Notes under the pieces: generated by a model | Told to the model about the DNA's origin: nothing | Databases searched by the model: none | Seen by the model: only the letters and a program-made list of their open reading frames with translations | Made by a program: the position numbers and the translations under genes | In this document: positions 1 to 8,270 of the stretch, piece after piece | Layout: each line of letters starts with the position of its first letter | How positions within the stretch are numbered: position 1 is the first letter of the stretch | Assembly (NCBI RefSeq): GCF_020171985.1 | Contig: NZ_JAIVAL010000002.1 | Location: 1-64,000, forward strand | Direction: 5' to 3' | DNA: 64,000 nt | From: Halobacillus halophilus | GTDB taxonomy: Bacteria; Bacillota; Bacilli; Bacillales; Halobacillaceae

Positions 1-9
1 CTCCATAAA
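1..9 (-). rRNA. 16S rRNA, extreme 5' end (cut by window edge)
   Basis: Read on the minus strand, the first bases give TTTATGGAG, the start of Bacillus 16S rRNA, which would continue beyond the window with AGTTTGATCC. The upstream sequence has the form of a Bacillus rrn leader: two strong promoters and a boxA-like element. In B. subtilis the ygxA gene is directly upstream of rrnD, and ygxA is the next gene here. Only the first few bases are visible, so the gene body itself cannot be verified. Confidence 0.6.
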
Positions 10-104
10 AGTTGAGATTGATTAGCTCTTTGCACACCGAATGTGCTTGTTTGAATTCCTTCTATATTGAAAGAATATCTTGACGTACTGGTTGGTTCGT
101 TCAG

Positions 105-118
105 TTTTCAAAGATCAA
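105..118 (-). promoter_or_regulatory. rrn leader boxA-like antitermination element
   Basis: On the minus strand this reads TGATCTTTGAAAAC, close to the boxA sequence that loads Nus factors on Bacillus rRNA transcripts. It lies between promoter P2 and the 16S start, where such elements are normally found. Confidence 0.5.
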
Positions 119-155
119 AAGTTTTTGTTTGCCACTTCAAAACAGCGACTTAATA

Positions 156-184
156 ATCATATCATTGTGACTCGTTTAAGTCAA
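156..184 (-). promoter_or_regulatory. rrn promoter P2
   Basis: Minus strand TTGACT, 17 bp, TATGAT: a near-consensus sigma-A promoter about 150 bp upstream of the 16S start. It is the downstream member of a tandem pair, as is usual for Bacillus rRNA operons. Confidence 0.75.
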
Positions 185-253
185 CAACTTTTTTTAAATG
201 ATTTTTGGCTTGCCGTTGCCGGTTTGCCGTGCTGTCTTAATGCGACAAGTAAT

Positions 254-283
254 AATATAGCATGGTACGTCATTAACCGTCAA
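254..283 (-). promoter_or_regulatory. rrn promoter P1
   Basis: Minus strand TTGACG, 18 bp, TATATT. It is the upstream member of the tandem rRNA promoter pair and lies just past the ygxA terminator. Confidence 0.65.
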
Positions 284-293
284 TAACTTTAAA

Positions 294-335
294 CAAAAAA
301 ATTCCCTTTCTTTATTAAAACCAGCAAAGAAAGGG
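294..335 (-). terminator. Terminator of ygxA
   Basis: Perfect 10-bp arms (304-313 and 326-335) followed on the minus strand by a T-rich tail. It insulates ygxA from the rRNA promoters immediately downstream. Confidence 0.75.
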
Positions 336-359
336 ATGACACGTGCAGTTTGCAGCCAT

Positions 360-1226
360 TTATGAAGGTTTATAGGTTCGGTGAAAGATATGATCTCCTT
401 TTGTTTCTTGTAAAACGACTTCAATAATATTCTTTTCCACTAAGTATTCGATCATTGAAGATAAATCCAATATATATTCCTGTATCTCGGGATGGACTTT
501 TAACTCTCCAAATGACCAAGGTTCTTCCTGTTCTTTCATAAGACTTAATAAATGCTGCGTACTGGACTCGGCACGCTTACTAATGGAATGTTCCACTGCA
601 ATAATCATTAGATGGATTCTTTTATCTGTAGGTTCGCCACTTTCAATTAACTCCTGATACAGCTTGTAGATTTCAGGTTCAATCCTCTTCACTTGATTCC
701 ACACCGTTACTTCAGGATGAAATCCTTTCTCTATAATGGAAAGGCGGGCTAAATAATGAAGCGAATGAACCATCCGGCTGAAGGAATCCAGATAGTGCTC
801 GGATTCGTAAAGATCTTTGGCCTCGCTATAGCTGCGGATTAACTTAGCGAACTCAATAACCTTTTTCAGATCTCTCTTCTCCTGTGGGAACGTCCTGAGC
901 TGTTCTTTTAACTCGGTTATATATTCATTTTTTTCAAAAATAACGGTGCCGTTAATTACCCATTCTACGGCACGGCGATAGGAGCTTGTATCAATCCAGT
1001 GATGCAAAAGTTTTTCATCTACCGTGTGCATAGCTGCGGATTTATTTTCAAATTCGTAATGCTTTACATACCACAGTTCCTTTGCATCCTTTACAATAAT
1101 GAACAAAATAACATCAAAATTGTCCGTCACTGGACTGATCGGTTTCATTTTCTCTAAAATTAAGATCCCTAATGTATTGCTCTGGCTTGCTCTTTCTTGA
1201 TAAATCGGGCGTAGTACGTCTTTCAT
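360..1226 (-). CDS. ygxA: YgxA nucleotidyltransferase-like protein
   Basis: 288-residue protein recognised as B. subtilis YgxA from its N-terminus ([12 protein letters not shown]) and its place between ygzB and an rRNA operon. The family is described as nucleotidyltransferase-like, with an N-terminal NTase-type fold and a helical C-terminal part; substrate and role are unknown. The ATG at 1226 is preferred over the one five codons upstream because GGGGGACC lies a few bases before it. The gene faces away from ygzB and ends at a strong terminator before the rrn promoters. Identity is fairly sure, function is not. Confidence 0.8.
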   Translation of the reverse strand: MKDVLRPIYQERASQSNTLGILILEKMKPISPVTDNFDVILFIIVKDAKELWYVKHYEFENKSAAMHTVDEKLLHHWIDTSSYRRAVEWVINGTVIFEKNEYITELKEQLRTFPQEKRDLKKVIEFAKLIRSYSEAKDLYESEHYLDSFSRMVHSLHYLARLSIIEKGFHPEVTVWNQVKRIEPEIYKLYQELIESGEPTDKRIHLMIIAVEHSISKRAESSTQHLLSLMKEQEEPWSFGELKVHPEIQEYILDLSSMIEYLVEKNIIEVVLQETKGDHIFHRTYKPS

Positions 1227-1356
1227 TCTGGTCCCCCACATTCTATATCAGCTTGTTTTGTTTATTCGATACTTTTTGGCGAATTCCTTTTTTCTAAATA
1301 TAATCAATGAAGGAAATATGCTATACTACCTTGTAGATAGTAAGGAGGGAACCTGC

Positions 1357-1734
1357 GTGGCATTAAGATACAGCAGTAAAATTAATAAGATACGTTCCTT
1401 TGCTTTTTGGTTAATTTTCGGCGGAATTGGCGTCATGTATATAGGATTGATCTTCAAAGAAACCACTTGGCTTATGGCTCTATTTATGATTCTGGGTATG
1501 GGCTTTGTTGGTCTGAGTACGCTCGTTTATTTCTGGATTGGCATGCTTTCCACCAGAACCATTCAGATTATATGTCCATCCTGTGAGAAGCCTACCAAAA
1601 TGCTTGGACGAGTAGATGCCTGCATGCACTGCAACCAGCCGCTGACCATGGATAAATCGTTAGAGGGCGAAGAGTTTGATGAGAAGTATAATTCTAAACG
1701 ATATAAAAAGAATAAAACTCAGCAGCAAACCTAA
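1357..1734 (+). CDS. ygzB: YgzB, small membrane protein with zinc ribbon (DUF2614)
   Basis: 125 residues with two hydrophobic segments (about 15-35 and 42-65) and a C-terminal cysteine pair motif CPSC...CMHC that would bind one zinc ion. Sequence and neighbourhood (perR on one side, ygxA on the other) match B. subtilis ygzB. A GTG start at 1357 is chosen because AAGGAGG ends nine bases before it; the longer reading from 1258 would add 33 residues absent from the family. Transcribed divergently from ygxA and convergently towards perR. Molecular function is unknown. Confidence 0.8.
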   Translation: MALRYSSKINKIRSFAFWLIFGGIGVMYIGLIFKETTWLMALFMILGMGFVGLSTLVYFWIGMLSTRTIQIICPSCEKPTKMLGRVDACMHCNQPLTMDKSLEGEEFDEKYNSKRYKKNKTQQQT

Positions 1735-1738
1735 TGAA

Positions 1739-1770
1739 AGAATCCGCTCTAAGCAGCGGATTCTTTTTTT
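1739..1770 (+). terminator. Terminator of ygzB
   Basis: Ten-bp perfect stem (1739-1748 with 1755-1764) and a run of seven T. Confidence 0.85.
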
Positions 1771-1773
1771 ACA

Positions 1774-1802
1774 TAAAAAAACCGGAAGCTCGTGGCTTCC
1801 AG
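1774..1802 (-). terminator. Terminator of perR
   Basis: Stem GGAAGC/GCTTCC with a 7-residue T run on the minus strand, starting just past the perR stop codon. Confidence 0.75.
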
Positions 1803-1804
1803 TT

Positions 1805-2248
1805 TTAGTGCGTATTATTAGCTTTACATTCAGAGCACGTTCCATACACTTCCATGCGATGATGACTTACATCAAATCCAGTCACCTGTTCAGCTAATGA
1901 TTCAACTTCATTGAGACTTGGGTAGTGGAAGTCAACAATTTTGCCGCATGAATCACAGATCGCATGATAGTGATCCGAAGTATTACAGTCAAAACGGCTT
2001 GATGAATCTCCGTACGTAAGTTCACGTACAAGCCCGATTTCCTTAAATACGCGGAGGTTATTGTAAACCGTCGCTACACTCATATTCGGAAATTTACTTT
2101 CTAACGCTTTATAAATTTCATCAGCTGTTGGGTGAGTCATAGAATTCAGCAGGTATTCAAGCACCGCATGACGCTGTGGAGTGATTCGCACACCTGAACC
2201 TTTCAGTGTATCCACCGCTTCTTGCAATCGATGATCAGACACAGCCAT
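1805..2248 (-). CDS. perR: Peroxide stress repressor PerR (Fur family)
   Basis: 147-residue Fur-family repressor that senses hydrogen peroxide by iron-catalysed histidine oxidation. The structural zinc site is visible as CxxC pairs Cys98/Cys101 and Cys138/Cys141. The regulatory metal ligands known from B. subtilis PerR (H37, D85, H91, H93, D104) are all present with a +2 offset (H39, D87, H93, H95, D106), which marks PerR rather than Fur or Zur. The ATG at 2248 matches family length; a start five codons upstream has no ribosome binding site. A Per box lies upstream, suggesting autoregulation. Likely targets in the window include bcp and perhaps the RNA at 6.9 kb (inference). Confidence 0.93.
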   Translation of the reverse strand: MAVSDHRLQEAVDTLKGSGVRITPQRHAVLEYLLNSMTHPTADEIYKALESKFPNMSVATVYNNLRVFKEIGLVRELTYGDSSSRFDCNTSDHYHAICDSCGKIVDFHYPSLNEVESLAEQVTGFDVSHHRMEVYGTCSECKANNTH

Positions 2249-2294
2249 GCACCTCGCTTTCATAAACTGATTCTTGATTTATAATATTATTAAA

Positions 2295-2309
2295 TTAGAA
2301 TCCTTATAA
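2295..2309. promoter_or_regulatory. Per box upstream of perR
   Basis: TTAGAATCCTTATAA matches the Per box TTATAAT-N-ATTATAA at 12 of 14 fixed positions. It lies about 45 bp upstream of the perR start and fits autoregulation. Confidence 0.7.
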
Positions 2310-2370
2310 TTAGTGTAACCTGTCTGTAAATCTAATGTCAATAAAAAGCCTCCTCCCCCGGCAAATTAAA

Positions 2371-2928
2371 TTACACGTCTGGATCAAGAGGAGTTTCTTT
2401 ACCGCCAAGCTGCTGATTAACGTACCTTGCCGCTACGAAAAGCAGATCGGACAGGCGATTCAAATACGAAACGACCAGCGGATTGACCAATTCATCCTCT
2501 AATGCGACCGCAGAACGCTCTGCTCTTCTCACAACTGTACGGGCTAAGTGCAAACCAGCAGAAGCTGAATGACCAGATGGGAGAATAAAATTCTTCAATG
2601 GAGTCAAGTCCTCGTCCCACTTATCAATCTGTTGTTCTAATTCTTCTATATGTTCTTTCTTTACCTGCCATTTCACTTCTTTTCCTTTTGGAGTAGCAAG
2701 CTCCGCTCCTACGTGAAACAGGATAGTCTGGATGCGCTGCATCGCCTCAAGAAATGAATCTTTATCCGCCCAGTCTTCTTTCGTCAGGTGGCTGAGGGCT
2801 AGACCGATCGTGGAGTTCGCTTCATCACAGGTTCCATAAGCCTCGACTCGTATATCATTCTTGGCTACTCGATTGCCGTAGATTAAAGATGTCTGTCCTT
2901 TATCCCCTGATCTTGTATAAATACGCAT
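2371..2928 (-). CDS. Cob(I)alamin adenosyltransferase, PduO type
   Basis: 185 residues, typical length for PduO-type ATP:cob(I)alamin adenosyltransferases, which transfer the adenosyl group of ATP to reduced corrinoid to make coenzyme B12. The N-terminal motif TRSGDKGQTSL and the helical C-terminal motif NRLSDLLFVAARY with the preceding VVRRAER (ATP contact) are characteristic. It starts three bases after the stop of the upstream dehydrogenase, so the two are co-transcribed. No B12-dependent enzyme is in the window; the gene probably supports salvage. It is an insertion relative to the B. subtilis bcp-perR order. Confidence 0.9.
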   Translation of the reverse strand: MRIYTRSGDKGQTSLIYGNRVAKNDIRVEAYGTCDEANSTIGLALSHLTKEDWADKDSFLEAMQRIQTILFHVGAELATPKGKEVKWQVKKEHIEELEQQIDKWDEDLTPLKNFILPSGHSASAGLHLARTVVRRAERSAVALEDELVNPLVVSYLNRLSDLLFVAARYVNQQLGGKETPLDPDV

Positions 2929-2931
2929 GTT

Positions 2932-3885
2932 TTAATACCCCCGTTTAGGATCAATTTTGTTTTTCATTTCGCCCTCTTCATTTAAGAACGTCTGCAAGTT
3001 CTCTTCAAATATATCAAAACCACGCGGAACGTACCCAGGAGACTGACCCGAAGTATGAGGAGTGATTGTCACTTTTTCTTCTTCCCAGAATGGATGATCC
3101 TCTGGCAGTGGCTCCTCTTCAAACACGTCGAGTACAGCATGCGCAATATAAGAATTCTGAACAGCCTGCAGAATGACGTCCGATTGAACCAGATCACCTC
3201 TCCCCATGTTTAGGAAGATGGCGTGGTCAGGCATGGCTTTAAAGTGATCCAAATCCAATAAGTACTGTGTATCCTTCGTACTTGGCAGCACAGCCACAAC
3301 GAATTCACCCTGGTCGAGCACCTGGTGAAGCTCTTCTACTTTATACGTTTCATCGAAGTGAGGCTTAGGATTTCCGGATTTCGAAACCCCAATGGTTTTC
3401 ATGCGGAAAGCCTTAGCGAGCCTAGCCACTCCCTGTGCGATAGCTCCCGTCCCTAGTACCACCATGGTCCGGCCGCTAATTTCCTGATTGACCATTCTAC
3501 GGTTCCATTCGTGATTTTTTTCTAATTCCGCATAGGCTTTCGCATTTCTTGAGACCTGAAGAAGCATCGAGATCGCGTACTCAGCCATCGGTTCGGCGTG
3601 AATTCCCCTCACATTGGTTACAAGGATCCCTCTTTGCTGAATTTCCTCGAAAGGCATCTTATCAAGACCGGCAGATAAAACCATAACCCACTTTAAGTGG
3701 CGGGCCTGCTTAATACGTTCCGGATTCAAATCTTCCCCGTATGTAATAAATACATCCGCTTCCTTTAAATAGCTTTCTGCTTCTTCGATTCCGTGACAGA
3801 ATAGAAATTCCACTTCTTTAAAGTTCTCTTTCAGTCTGGTTTGTATATCTTCAGGGACCCTTTTAATCGCTGAAACAACCTTCAT
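2932..3885 (-). CDS. D-2-hydroxyacid dehydrogenase
   Basis: 317-residue NAD(P)-dependent 2-hydroxyacid dehydrogenase of the phosphoglycerate/hydroxypyruvate dehydrogenase superfamily. The nucleotide-binding motif GTGAIAQ is near residue 146. The catalytic Arg-Glu-His set appears as NMGRGDLV, the acidic DVFEEEPLP stretch and TPHTSG. There is no C-terminal ACT domain, so it is not the regulated serine-pathway enzyme, and substrate cannot be assigned. First gene of a two-gene unit with the adenosyltransferase; the metabolic link between them is unclear. Confidence 0.85.
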   Translation of the reverse strand: MKVVSAIKRVPEDIQTRLKENFKEVEFLFCHGIEEAESYLKEADVFITYGEDLNPERIKQARHLKWVMVLSAGLDKMPFEEIQQRGILVTNVRGIHAEPMAEYAISMLLQVSRNAKAYAELEKNHEWNRRMVNQEISGRTMVVLGTGAIAQGVARLAKAFRMKTIGVSKSGNPKPHFDETYKVEELHQVLDQGEFVVAVLPSTKDTQYLLDLDHFKAMPDHAIFLNMGRGDLVQSDVILQAVQNSYIAHAVLDVFEEEPLPEDHPFWEEEKVTITPHTSGQSPGYVPRGFDIFEENLQTFLNEEGEMKNKIDPKRGY

Positions 3886-3960
3886 CCTCTCACTCCCTTT
3901 CCTCTCTTTCTTCTATAGTAATTGTTTTTCCAGACCAACTCAAAATTAAAGCTTCTTAAG

Positions 3961-3994
3961 AAAAAGCCATAACCGGTTTTCCGGCTATGGCTTT
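3961..3994 (-). terminator. Terminator of bcp
   Basis: Long stem (3966-3976 with 3981-3991, one mismatch), tetraloop TTTT, and a T tail on the minus strand directly after the bcp stop codon. Confidence 0.85.
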
Positions 3995-4002
3995 CCTGGT
4001 AT

Positions 4003-4473
4003 CTATTGAAGATTCTCGCGAATGTAACTTAGCGCAGATTCTACATGTCCTTCTACTTTAACTTTGCGGAACTCTTCGGCAAGATTACCTTCTTTATCGA
4101 TAATGAAAGTAGAACGCTCTATGCCGTAATATTCTTCTCCTGATTTCTTCTTAAGAACCCATGCGCCGTAATCTTCCGCTACTTGATGATCCTCATCCGC
4201 AAGTAGTAAGAATGGGAGATCATGCTTATCGATAAATTTCTTATGAGACTCTACAGGGTCCGGGCTAACGCCTAGAATAACAGCATCCAGATCCGCGAAG
4301 CTTTCGTGATGATCACGGAAATCGCAGGCTTCATTCGTGCAGCCTGGAGTCATATCTTTCGGGTAAAAGTACAGTACGACGTTCTTTCCTTTATAGTCGG
4401 ATAATGATACGTTTTCTCCATTGTTAGCTGGCAATGTAAAATCAGGTGCTTGTTTTCCTTTTTCAATTGTCAT
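4003..4473 (-). CDS. bcp: Thioredoxin-dependent thiol peroxidase Bcp (YgaF)
   Basis: 156-residue peroxiredoxin of the BCP/PrxQ class, reducing hydroperoxides with thioredoxin as donor. The motif MTPGCTNEACDF carries the peroxidatic Cys45 and the resolving Cys50 five residues later, the hallmark of atypical 2-Cys PrxQ enzymes. The start has a clean AGGAGG upstream. The gene corresponds by position to B. subtilis ygaF, next to perR in the conserved block, and peroxide defence fits that neighbour. I did not find a convincing Per box upstream, so PerR control is not claimed. Confidence 0.92.
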   Translation of the reverse strand: MTIEKGKQAPDFTLPANNGENVSLSDYKGKNVVLYFYPKDMTPGCTNEACDFRDHHESFADLDAVILGVSPDPVESHKKFIDKHDLPFLLLADEDHQVAEDYGAWVLKKKSGEEYYGIERSTFIIDKEGNLAEEFRKVKVEGHVESALSYIRENLQ

Positions 4474-4535
4474 ACGTAACCCTCCTAAAAATAATTATAT
4501 ATCTAGCCTACCCTATACGAATATAAACTTCCAAT

Positions 4536-4946
4536 TCAATGTTCAATCTTGTAATGCTGCCATACCTTGGCAACGAGAGCAGCCGGCAGTGAATACCCGA
4601 TCATGGCTTCAAAAATAGCAATCCAGCGCCCTGCACCCACAGGAACCATTTCTCCGTATCCTACTGTGAATAAGGTTGCTCCACTGAAGTACATGCTTCT
4701 TGCAATCTCTTCCTTCCAATGCAAAGGCTCAGACTGACCAGCCTCATGGTACACCATTACCCCATGTTCAATCAGAGAAACATAAATAATAGCAAATCCA
4801 ATCATCACGATGGTGTAAAGAAGCAATATGGAGACAAACAGTTGAAATGAAAAAATCTTATGTTCGAATTCGAGTGAAGCGAATATTTGACGCAGACTGC
4901 CAGCAATCAATATCAGGCTCATTGTAGTAATCGCGATAATAATCAT
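4536..4946 (-). CDS. Two-TM potassium channel family protein
   Basis: 136 residues with hydrophobic segments at about 1-20, 33-57 and 108-126 and an ion-channel pore region before the last one. The selectivity filter reads TVGYGE, with glutamate where most potassium channels have aspartate. No C-terminal RCK/TrkA-N regulatory domain follows, so this is a minimal pore of the Ion_trans_2 type. It probably conducts K+ across the cytoplasmic membrane, a plausible need in a salt-adapted cell (inference). Not part of the B. subtilis order in this block. Confidence 0.82.
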   Translation of the reverse strand: MIIIAITTMSLILIAGSLRQIFASLEFEHKIFSFQLFVSILLLYTIVMIGFAIIYVSLIEHGVMVYHEAGQSEPLHWKEEIARSMYFSGATLFTVGYGEMVPVGAGRWIAIFEAMIGYSLPAALVAKVWQHYKIEH

Positions 4947-5049
4947 GACGCACTCCTCCCCGGAAGAGACAAGCAGTACTCTACTGTTTACCTATGTCCA
5001 CAAACCATCAATTATGCCGCCTGCCAGTTTATCTCAATTCCTCCTATTA

Positions 5050-5090
5050 CCCCCACCTCAGGTCATCCAGATTATGGATGACCTGAGGTG
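5050..5090. repeat. Perfect 18-bp inverted repeat
   Basis: Arms 5050-5067 and 5073-5090 are perfectly complementary around the 5-base loop GATTA. There is no T run on either side, so it is not a classical terminator. It lies between the divergent channel gene and the YjcZ-type micropeptide, where it could be an operator or mRNA structure. Confidence 0.7.
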
Positions 5091-5199
5091 GGATATTTTA
5101 GGGGGATGTTTTTGTTTATTTCAGAGACCGGGCGAATGCACACCCCTCTTCTCCATGCGAGCATAAGATACAGTAAACAGCGGAAAGGGGGAATTGTGA

Positions 5200-5286
5200 A
5201 TGGGTTACGGATATGGCGGAGGCTTTGCGCTGATTGTTGTGCTTTTCATCCTTCTAGTAATCGTTGGTGCAGCGTTCGTATACTAA
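5200..5286 (+). CDS. YjcZ family micropeptide
   Basis: A 28-residue reading frame, MGYGYGGG followed by one hydrophobic helix rich in Ile, Leu and Val and ending FVY. This glycine/tyrosine head plus single transmembrane segment is the YjcZ (sporulation protein YjcZ) family signature. AAAGGGGG lies at the right distance before the ATG and a terminator follows the stop codon. These peptides are common and often multicopy in spore-forming Bacillaceae; in B. subtilis YjcZ is linked to sporulation, but its action is unknown. Confidence 0.8.
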   Translation: MGYGYGGGFALIVVLFILLVIVGAAFVY

Positions 5287-5299
5287 AATCATTCCAGTA

Positions 5300-5346
5300 A
5301 AAAGCACCGAATAACCACCATAAGTGATTAGCGAGGTGCTTTTTTC
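5300..5346 (+). terminator. Terminator after the YjcZ-type gene
   Basis: AAAAGCACC pairs with GGTGCTTTT across a long loop, followed by a T run. Confidence 0.55.
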
Positions 5347-5386
5347 CTTACGCACACGAGCGGCGGTTAATCATTAAAACATCCTT

Positions 5387-5421
5387 AAAATACCCTCCCT
5401 ATAATGGGGAGGGTATTTTTT
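5387..5421 (+). terminator. Second terminator upstream of gsaB
   Basis: Strong stem ATACCCTCCC/GGGAGGGTAT with an AT-rich loop and seven T. It is 70 bp upstream of gsaB with no gene between it and the previous terminator, so it isolates gsaB from readthrough or acts as an attenuator. Confidence 0.75.
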
Positions 5422-5490
5422 GTGCAGCCCATCCCTACATTGCGGGTGTCCGTGCTACAATGAATACTGAATGTCAGTAAGGAGGTAACT

Positions 5491-6786
5491 ATGAATATAA
5501 AAACATCCGAACAATTATACACAGAAGCTACTGAACATATCGTAGGGGGTGTAAACTCTCCGTCCCGCGCATACAAAGGGGTTGGCGGCGGCACCCCTGT
5601 CTATATGGACCGGGGTGAAGGTTCACACTTTTACGATGTAGATGGTAATCAGTATATTGACTACTTAGGTGCCTACGGTCCAATTATTACGGGACACGCC
5701 CACCCTCACATAACGGAGGCAATTACGAAGGCTGCCCAAAACGGGGTGCTATACGGTACACCGACCGTACTTGAAAACCGGTTTGCGAAAATGCTCAAGG
5801 AAGCCATTCCTTCCCTGGAAAAAGTCCGCTTTGTTAATTCAGGGACCGAGGCGGTCATGACCACCATTCGTGTGGCCCGTGCCTATACGGGACGAAATAA
5901 AATTATCAAGTTCGCCGGCTGTTATCATGGCCACTCTGATCTTGTACTGGTCGCTGCCGGCTCAGGACCGTCCACACTCGGCACACCTGACTCAGCCGGG
6001 GTGCCCGCTTCGATTGCCCAGGATATCATCACCGTTCCTTTCAATGATATTGAGCCTTTTAAAGAAGCTATCGCCCGGTATGGTGATGAGATTGCCGGCG
6101 TGCTCGTTGAGCCTATCGTCGGAAACTTCGGTATTGTGGAACCTAAACCCGGGTTCCTCCAGGAAGTAAATGAACTCGCTCACGAAGCAGGCTCTCTAGT
6201 TATTTACGATGAGGTCATTACAGCTTTCCGTTTTACGTATGGAAGTGCCCAGCAGCTTCTCGACATTGAACCGGATATGACAGCCATGGGTAAAATTATT
6301 GGCGGCGGTCTTCCGATCGGAGCTTACGGAGGGCGTGCAGATATTATGGAACAGGTTGCCCCTCTGGGTCCTGCTTACCAGGCCGGAACCATGGCCGGCA
6401 ATCCCGCATCGATGTCTGCAGGAATTGCGTGCCTGGAAGTCCTCCAGCAAGAAGGGGTCTATGAAGAAATGGACCGTCTTGGTGAAAAGCTGGAGAAAGG
6501 TATCCTAGAAAGCGCCAGCCATTACGGCATCACGCTAACGATCAATCGACTAAAAGGAGCTTTAACCGTTTACTTCACAGAGGAAAAGGTGACAAACTAC
6601 GAGCAGGCCGAGAACACAGACGGCGATCGTTTCGCCCGTTTCTTCAAACTTATGCTCGCAGAAGGTATCAACCTGGCTCCATCTAAATATGAAGCCTGGT
6701 TTCTAACCACAGCCCACACGGATGAGGATATTGACAAGACCCTTCAAGCAGTCGATCGCACTTTCCAAATTATGAGTAAAGAGTAA
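5491..6786 (+). CDS. gsaB: Glutamate-1-semialdehyde 2,1-aminomutase
   Basis: 431-residue PLP enzyme converting glutamate-1-semialdehyde to 5-aminolevulinate in the C5 tetrapyrrole (heme) pathway. Visible family signatures are the N-terminal [34 protein letters not shown], and [16 protein letters not shown], whose lysine (near residue 267) forms the PLP Schiff base. Length is standard. It stands alone rather than in a hem operon and corresponds by position to B. subtilis gsaB (ygaJ region), the second GSA aminomutase besides hemL. AGGAGG precedes the ATG. Confidence 0.92.
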   Translation: MNIKTSEQLYTEATEHIVGGVNSPSRAYKGVGGGTPVYMDRGEGSHFYDVDGNQYIDYLGAYGPIITGHAHPHITEAITKAAQNGVLYGTPTVLENRFAKMLKEAIPSLEKVRFVNSGTEAVMTTIRVARAYTGRNKIIKFAGCYHGHSDLVLVAAGSGPSTLGTPDSAGVPASIAQDIITVPFNDIEPFKEAIARYGDEIAGVLVEPIVGNFGIVEPKPGFLQEVNELAHEAGSLVIYDEVITAFRFTYGSAQQLLDIEPDMTAMGKIIGGGLPIGAYGGRADIMEQVAPLGPAYQAGTMAGNPASMSAGIACLEVLQQEGVYEEMDRLGEKLEKGILESASHYGITLTINRLKGALTVYFTEEKVTNYEQAENTDGDRFARFFKLMLAEGINLAPSKYEAWFLTTAHTDEDIDKTLQAVDRTFQIMSKE

Positions 6787-6794
6787 ATATTCAG

Positions 6795-6825
6795 TTCCGG
6801 AGATTCATTTCTCCGGAATTTTTTT
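6795..6825 (+). terminator. Terminator of gsaB
   Basis: Nine-bp stem TTCCGGAGA/TCTCCGGAA and seven T. Confidence 0.88.
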
Positions 6826-6836
6826 ATATAAAACTG

Positions 6837-6859
6837 TTAGAATTAATTGAAAATTCTAA
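6837..6859. promoter_or_regulatory. Operator-like inverted repeat over a -35 box
   Basis: TTAGAATT (6837-6844) and AATTCTAA (6852-6859) form perfect 8-bp arms separated by 7 bp and cover the -35 box at 6847. The half-site TTAGAAT is identical to the left half of the Per box upstream of perR; the 15-mer from 6837 matches the Per consensus at 10 of 14 positions. Confidence 0.4.
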
Positions 6860-6875
6860 ATTGTCGTGATAGAAT
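6847..6875 (+). promoter_or_regulatory. Promoter of candidate small RNA
   Basis: TTGAAA, 17 bp, TAGAAT: a good sigma-A promoter pointing into a stretch with no sizable gene that ends in a strong terminator. Confidence 0.6.
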
Positions 6876-6881
6876 AGATTT

Positions 6882-7003
6882 ATAATTCTGAAAACTCTAA
6901 TGAATTATGATCTTTGTTTCATTTCTTTCCCTTTTCATGGTTCTGGTGAGAACTAGAGCCCCCTTTAAAGCTAATGCGGTTATCCGCATTAGCTTCTTCT
7001 TTT
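6882..7003 (+). ncRNA. Candidate ~120-nt small RNA with C-rich stretches
   Basis: Bounded by the promoter at 6847-6875 and a terminator with 12-bp perfect arms (6968-6979 and 6984-6995, loop TTAT) and a T-rich tail. The body is pyrimidine-rich with unpaired CCC and CCCCC stretches, a feature shared by several Gram-positive regulatory RNAs such as FsrA and RsaE/RoxS. An 18-codon frame (ATG at 6901) has no ribosome binding site. It lies between gsaB and ygaE, which have their own terminator and ribosome binding site. Inference from sequence only; a short leader or attenuated transcript is the alternative. Confidence 0.5.
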
Positions 7004-7111
7004 GCTGCCATTCTTTTTTCACATAATTTTGGAATAAATATGGGTACGATTCTACATAAAATGCGTTATAATAAATCCATTGTTTATTTTAATTGAAGGA
7101 AGATGTTAGCT

Positions 7112-8179
7112 ATGAAACTCGGCGCACGTATGATGAAGACAGGCCTTGCTGTAGCTATAGCTCTATATATTGGGAATCTTTTTGGATTTATTTCCCCATT
7201 GCTTGCAGCTATTGCCGTTGTCTTTTCCATCCAGCCATCCATTTATCGATCTTACCAATCCATAATCGAACAGCTCCAGGGAAATACCATTGGAGCCCTT
7301 ATCGCAGTAATCGCCGTATTCACCCTTGGGAACGATCCCTTTGTCGTTGGGTTTGCGATCATACTCGTCATCGGTTTTACGACTACTTTAAAAATGAATG
7401 AAAACACGGTGGCGCTCGCGGTTGTGGCTGTCATTGCCCTGATGGACTCTACCGATCAGACATTTATGTTCTTTGCAACTTCTCGTTTTTCTTCCATGAT
7501 CTTAGGAATCTTAGCTGCATTTATCGTGAATCTGGTGTTTCTGCCGCCGAGGTATGAAACACGGCTATTCAAGAAAATCGATCTCGCTACGACGGATATT
7601 CTTCAATGGCTCCGAGTTACCACCCGGCAGTTGTCAGATGAACCAGCCTTAAAATATGAAATCGTACGTATCCAGGATGATCTACGCTGGACCGACCATA
7701 CGTATCTTCTTTATTCCGAAGAGCGAACTTATCTTAAAGGCAGACGTTTTTCAAAAGGAAGAAAACTGGTGCTTTTCCGTCAATTGATTACGACCACGAA
7801 GAAATCTTTCGATGTATTGAAGGCTTTCTACAGACTGGATCATAAAATTGAGCAGATTCCGGAGGATTTCCAGGATGCCCTTGTGCATGAATTGGACAAG
7901 CTGATTAATGCTCATGAAAAGCTGGTTCTCAGCTTGAAAGGCAGGATTAAACGCACCCATAAACAAGGACTGCGTCAAATTGAGGAGCCCAACATTCCTC
8001 TCCTGGTGGAACGGCTGATGCATGTGTATGAGAAGACCAATAATCCTGACAAGCTGGTCTTTCTTCCTTTAGCTTCCCAGTTGATGGAATATCACTATCA
8101 GCTTGAGAAGTTGAAAAGGTTACTAAAAAGTTACCAAAGCCACCACCAGAACGATTACATTCAAACCACAGATAAATAA
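7112..8179 (+). CDS. ygaE: YgaE, aromatic acid exporter family membrane protein
   Basis: 355 residues: an N-terminal half with about five closely packed hydrophobic helices (about 8-150, including the motif FSIQPSIYRS) and a charged helical cytoplasmic half. This is the architecture of the ArAE_1/FUSC-like family, annotated as aromatic acid or organic anion exporters. It matches B. subtilis YgaE in sequence style and position beside gsaB and ygaD. The ATG at 7112 is chosen over 7103 because GAAGGAAG then lies at correct spacing. Substrate is unknown. Confidence 0.8.
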   Translation: MKLGARMMKTGLAVAIALYIGNLFGFISPLLAAIAVVFSIQPSIYRSYQSIIEQLQGNTIGALIAVIAVFTLGNDPFVVGFAIILVIGFTTTLKMNENTVALAVVAVIALMDSTDQTFMFFATSRFSSMILGILAAFIVNLVFLPPRYETRLFKKIDLATTDILQWLRVTTRQLSDEPALKYEIVRIQDDLRWTDHTYLLYSEERTYLKGRRFSKGRKLVLFRQLITTTKKSFDVLKAFYRLDHKIEQIPEDFQDALVHELDKLINAHEKLVLSLKGRIKRTHKQGLRQIEEPNIPLLVERLMHVYEKTNNPDKLVFLPLASQLMEYHYQLEKLKRLLKSYQSHHQNDYIQTTDK

Positions 8180-8200
8180 AGACATTCGCGCTATACGCAG

Positions 8201-8230
8201 AGCTCAGAGGATTGCCCTCTGAGCTTTTTT
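8201..8230 (+). terminator. Terminator of ygaE
   Basis: Ten-bp stem AGCTCAGAGG/CCTCTGAGCT and six T. Confidence 0.88.
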
Positions 8231-8270
8231 ATGTAACTTCCCTTAAATCTCTCTAAGTTGGTTTAAAGTA

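Noticed and set aside
4474-4535. Per box upstream of bcp
   Set aside because: AT-rich stretches were inspected but none approaches the TTATAAT-N-ATTATAA pattern well enough.
6901-6957. 18-codon leader peptide inside the candidate sRNA
   Set aside because: No ribosome binding site precedes the ATG; kept only as a note.
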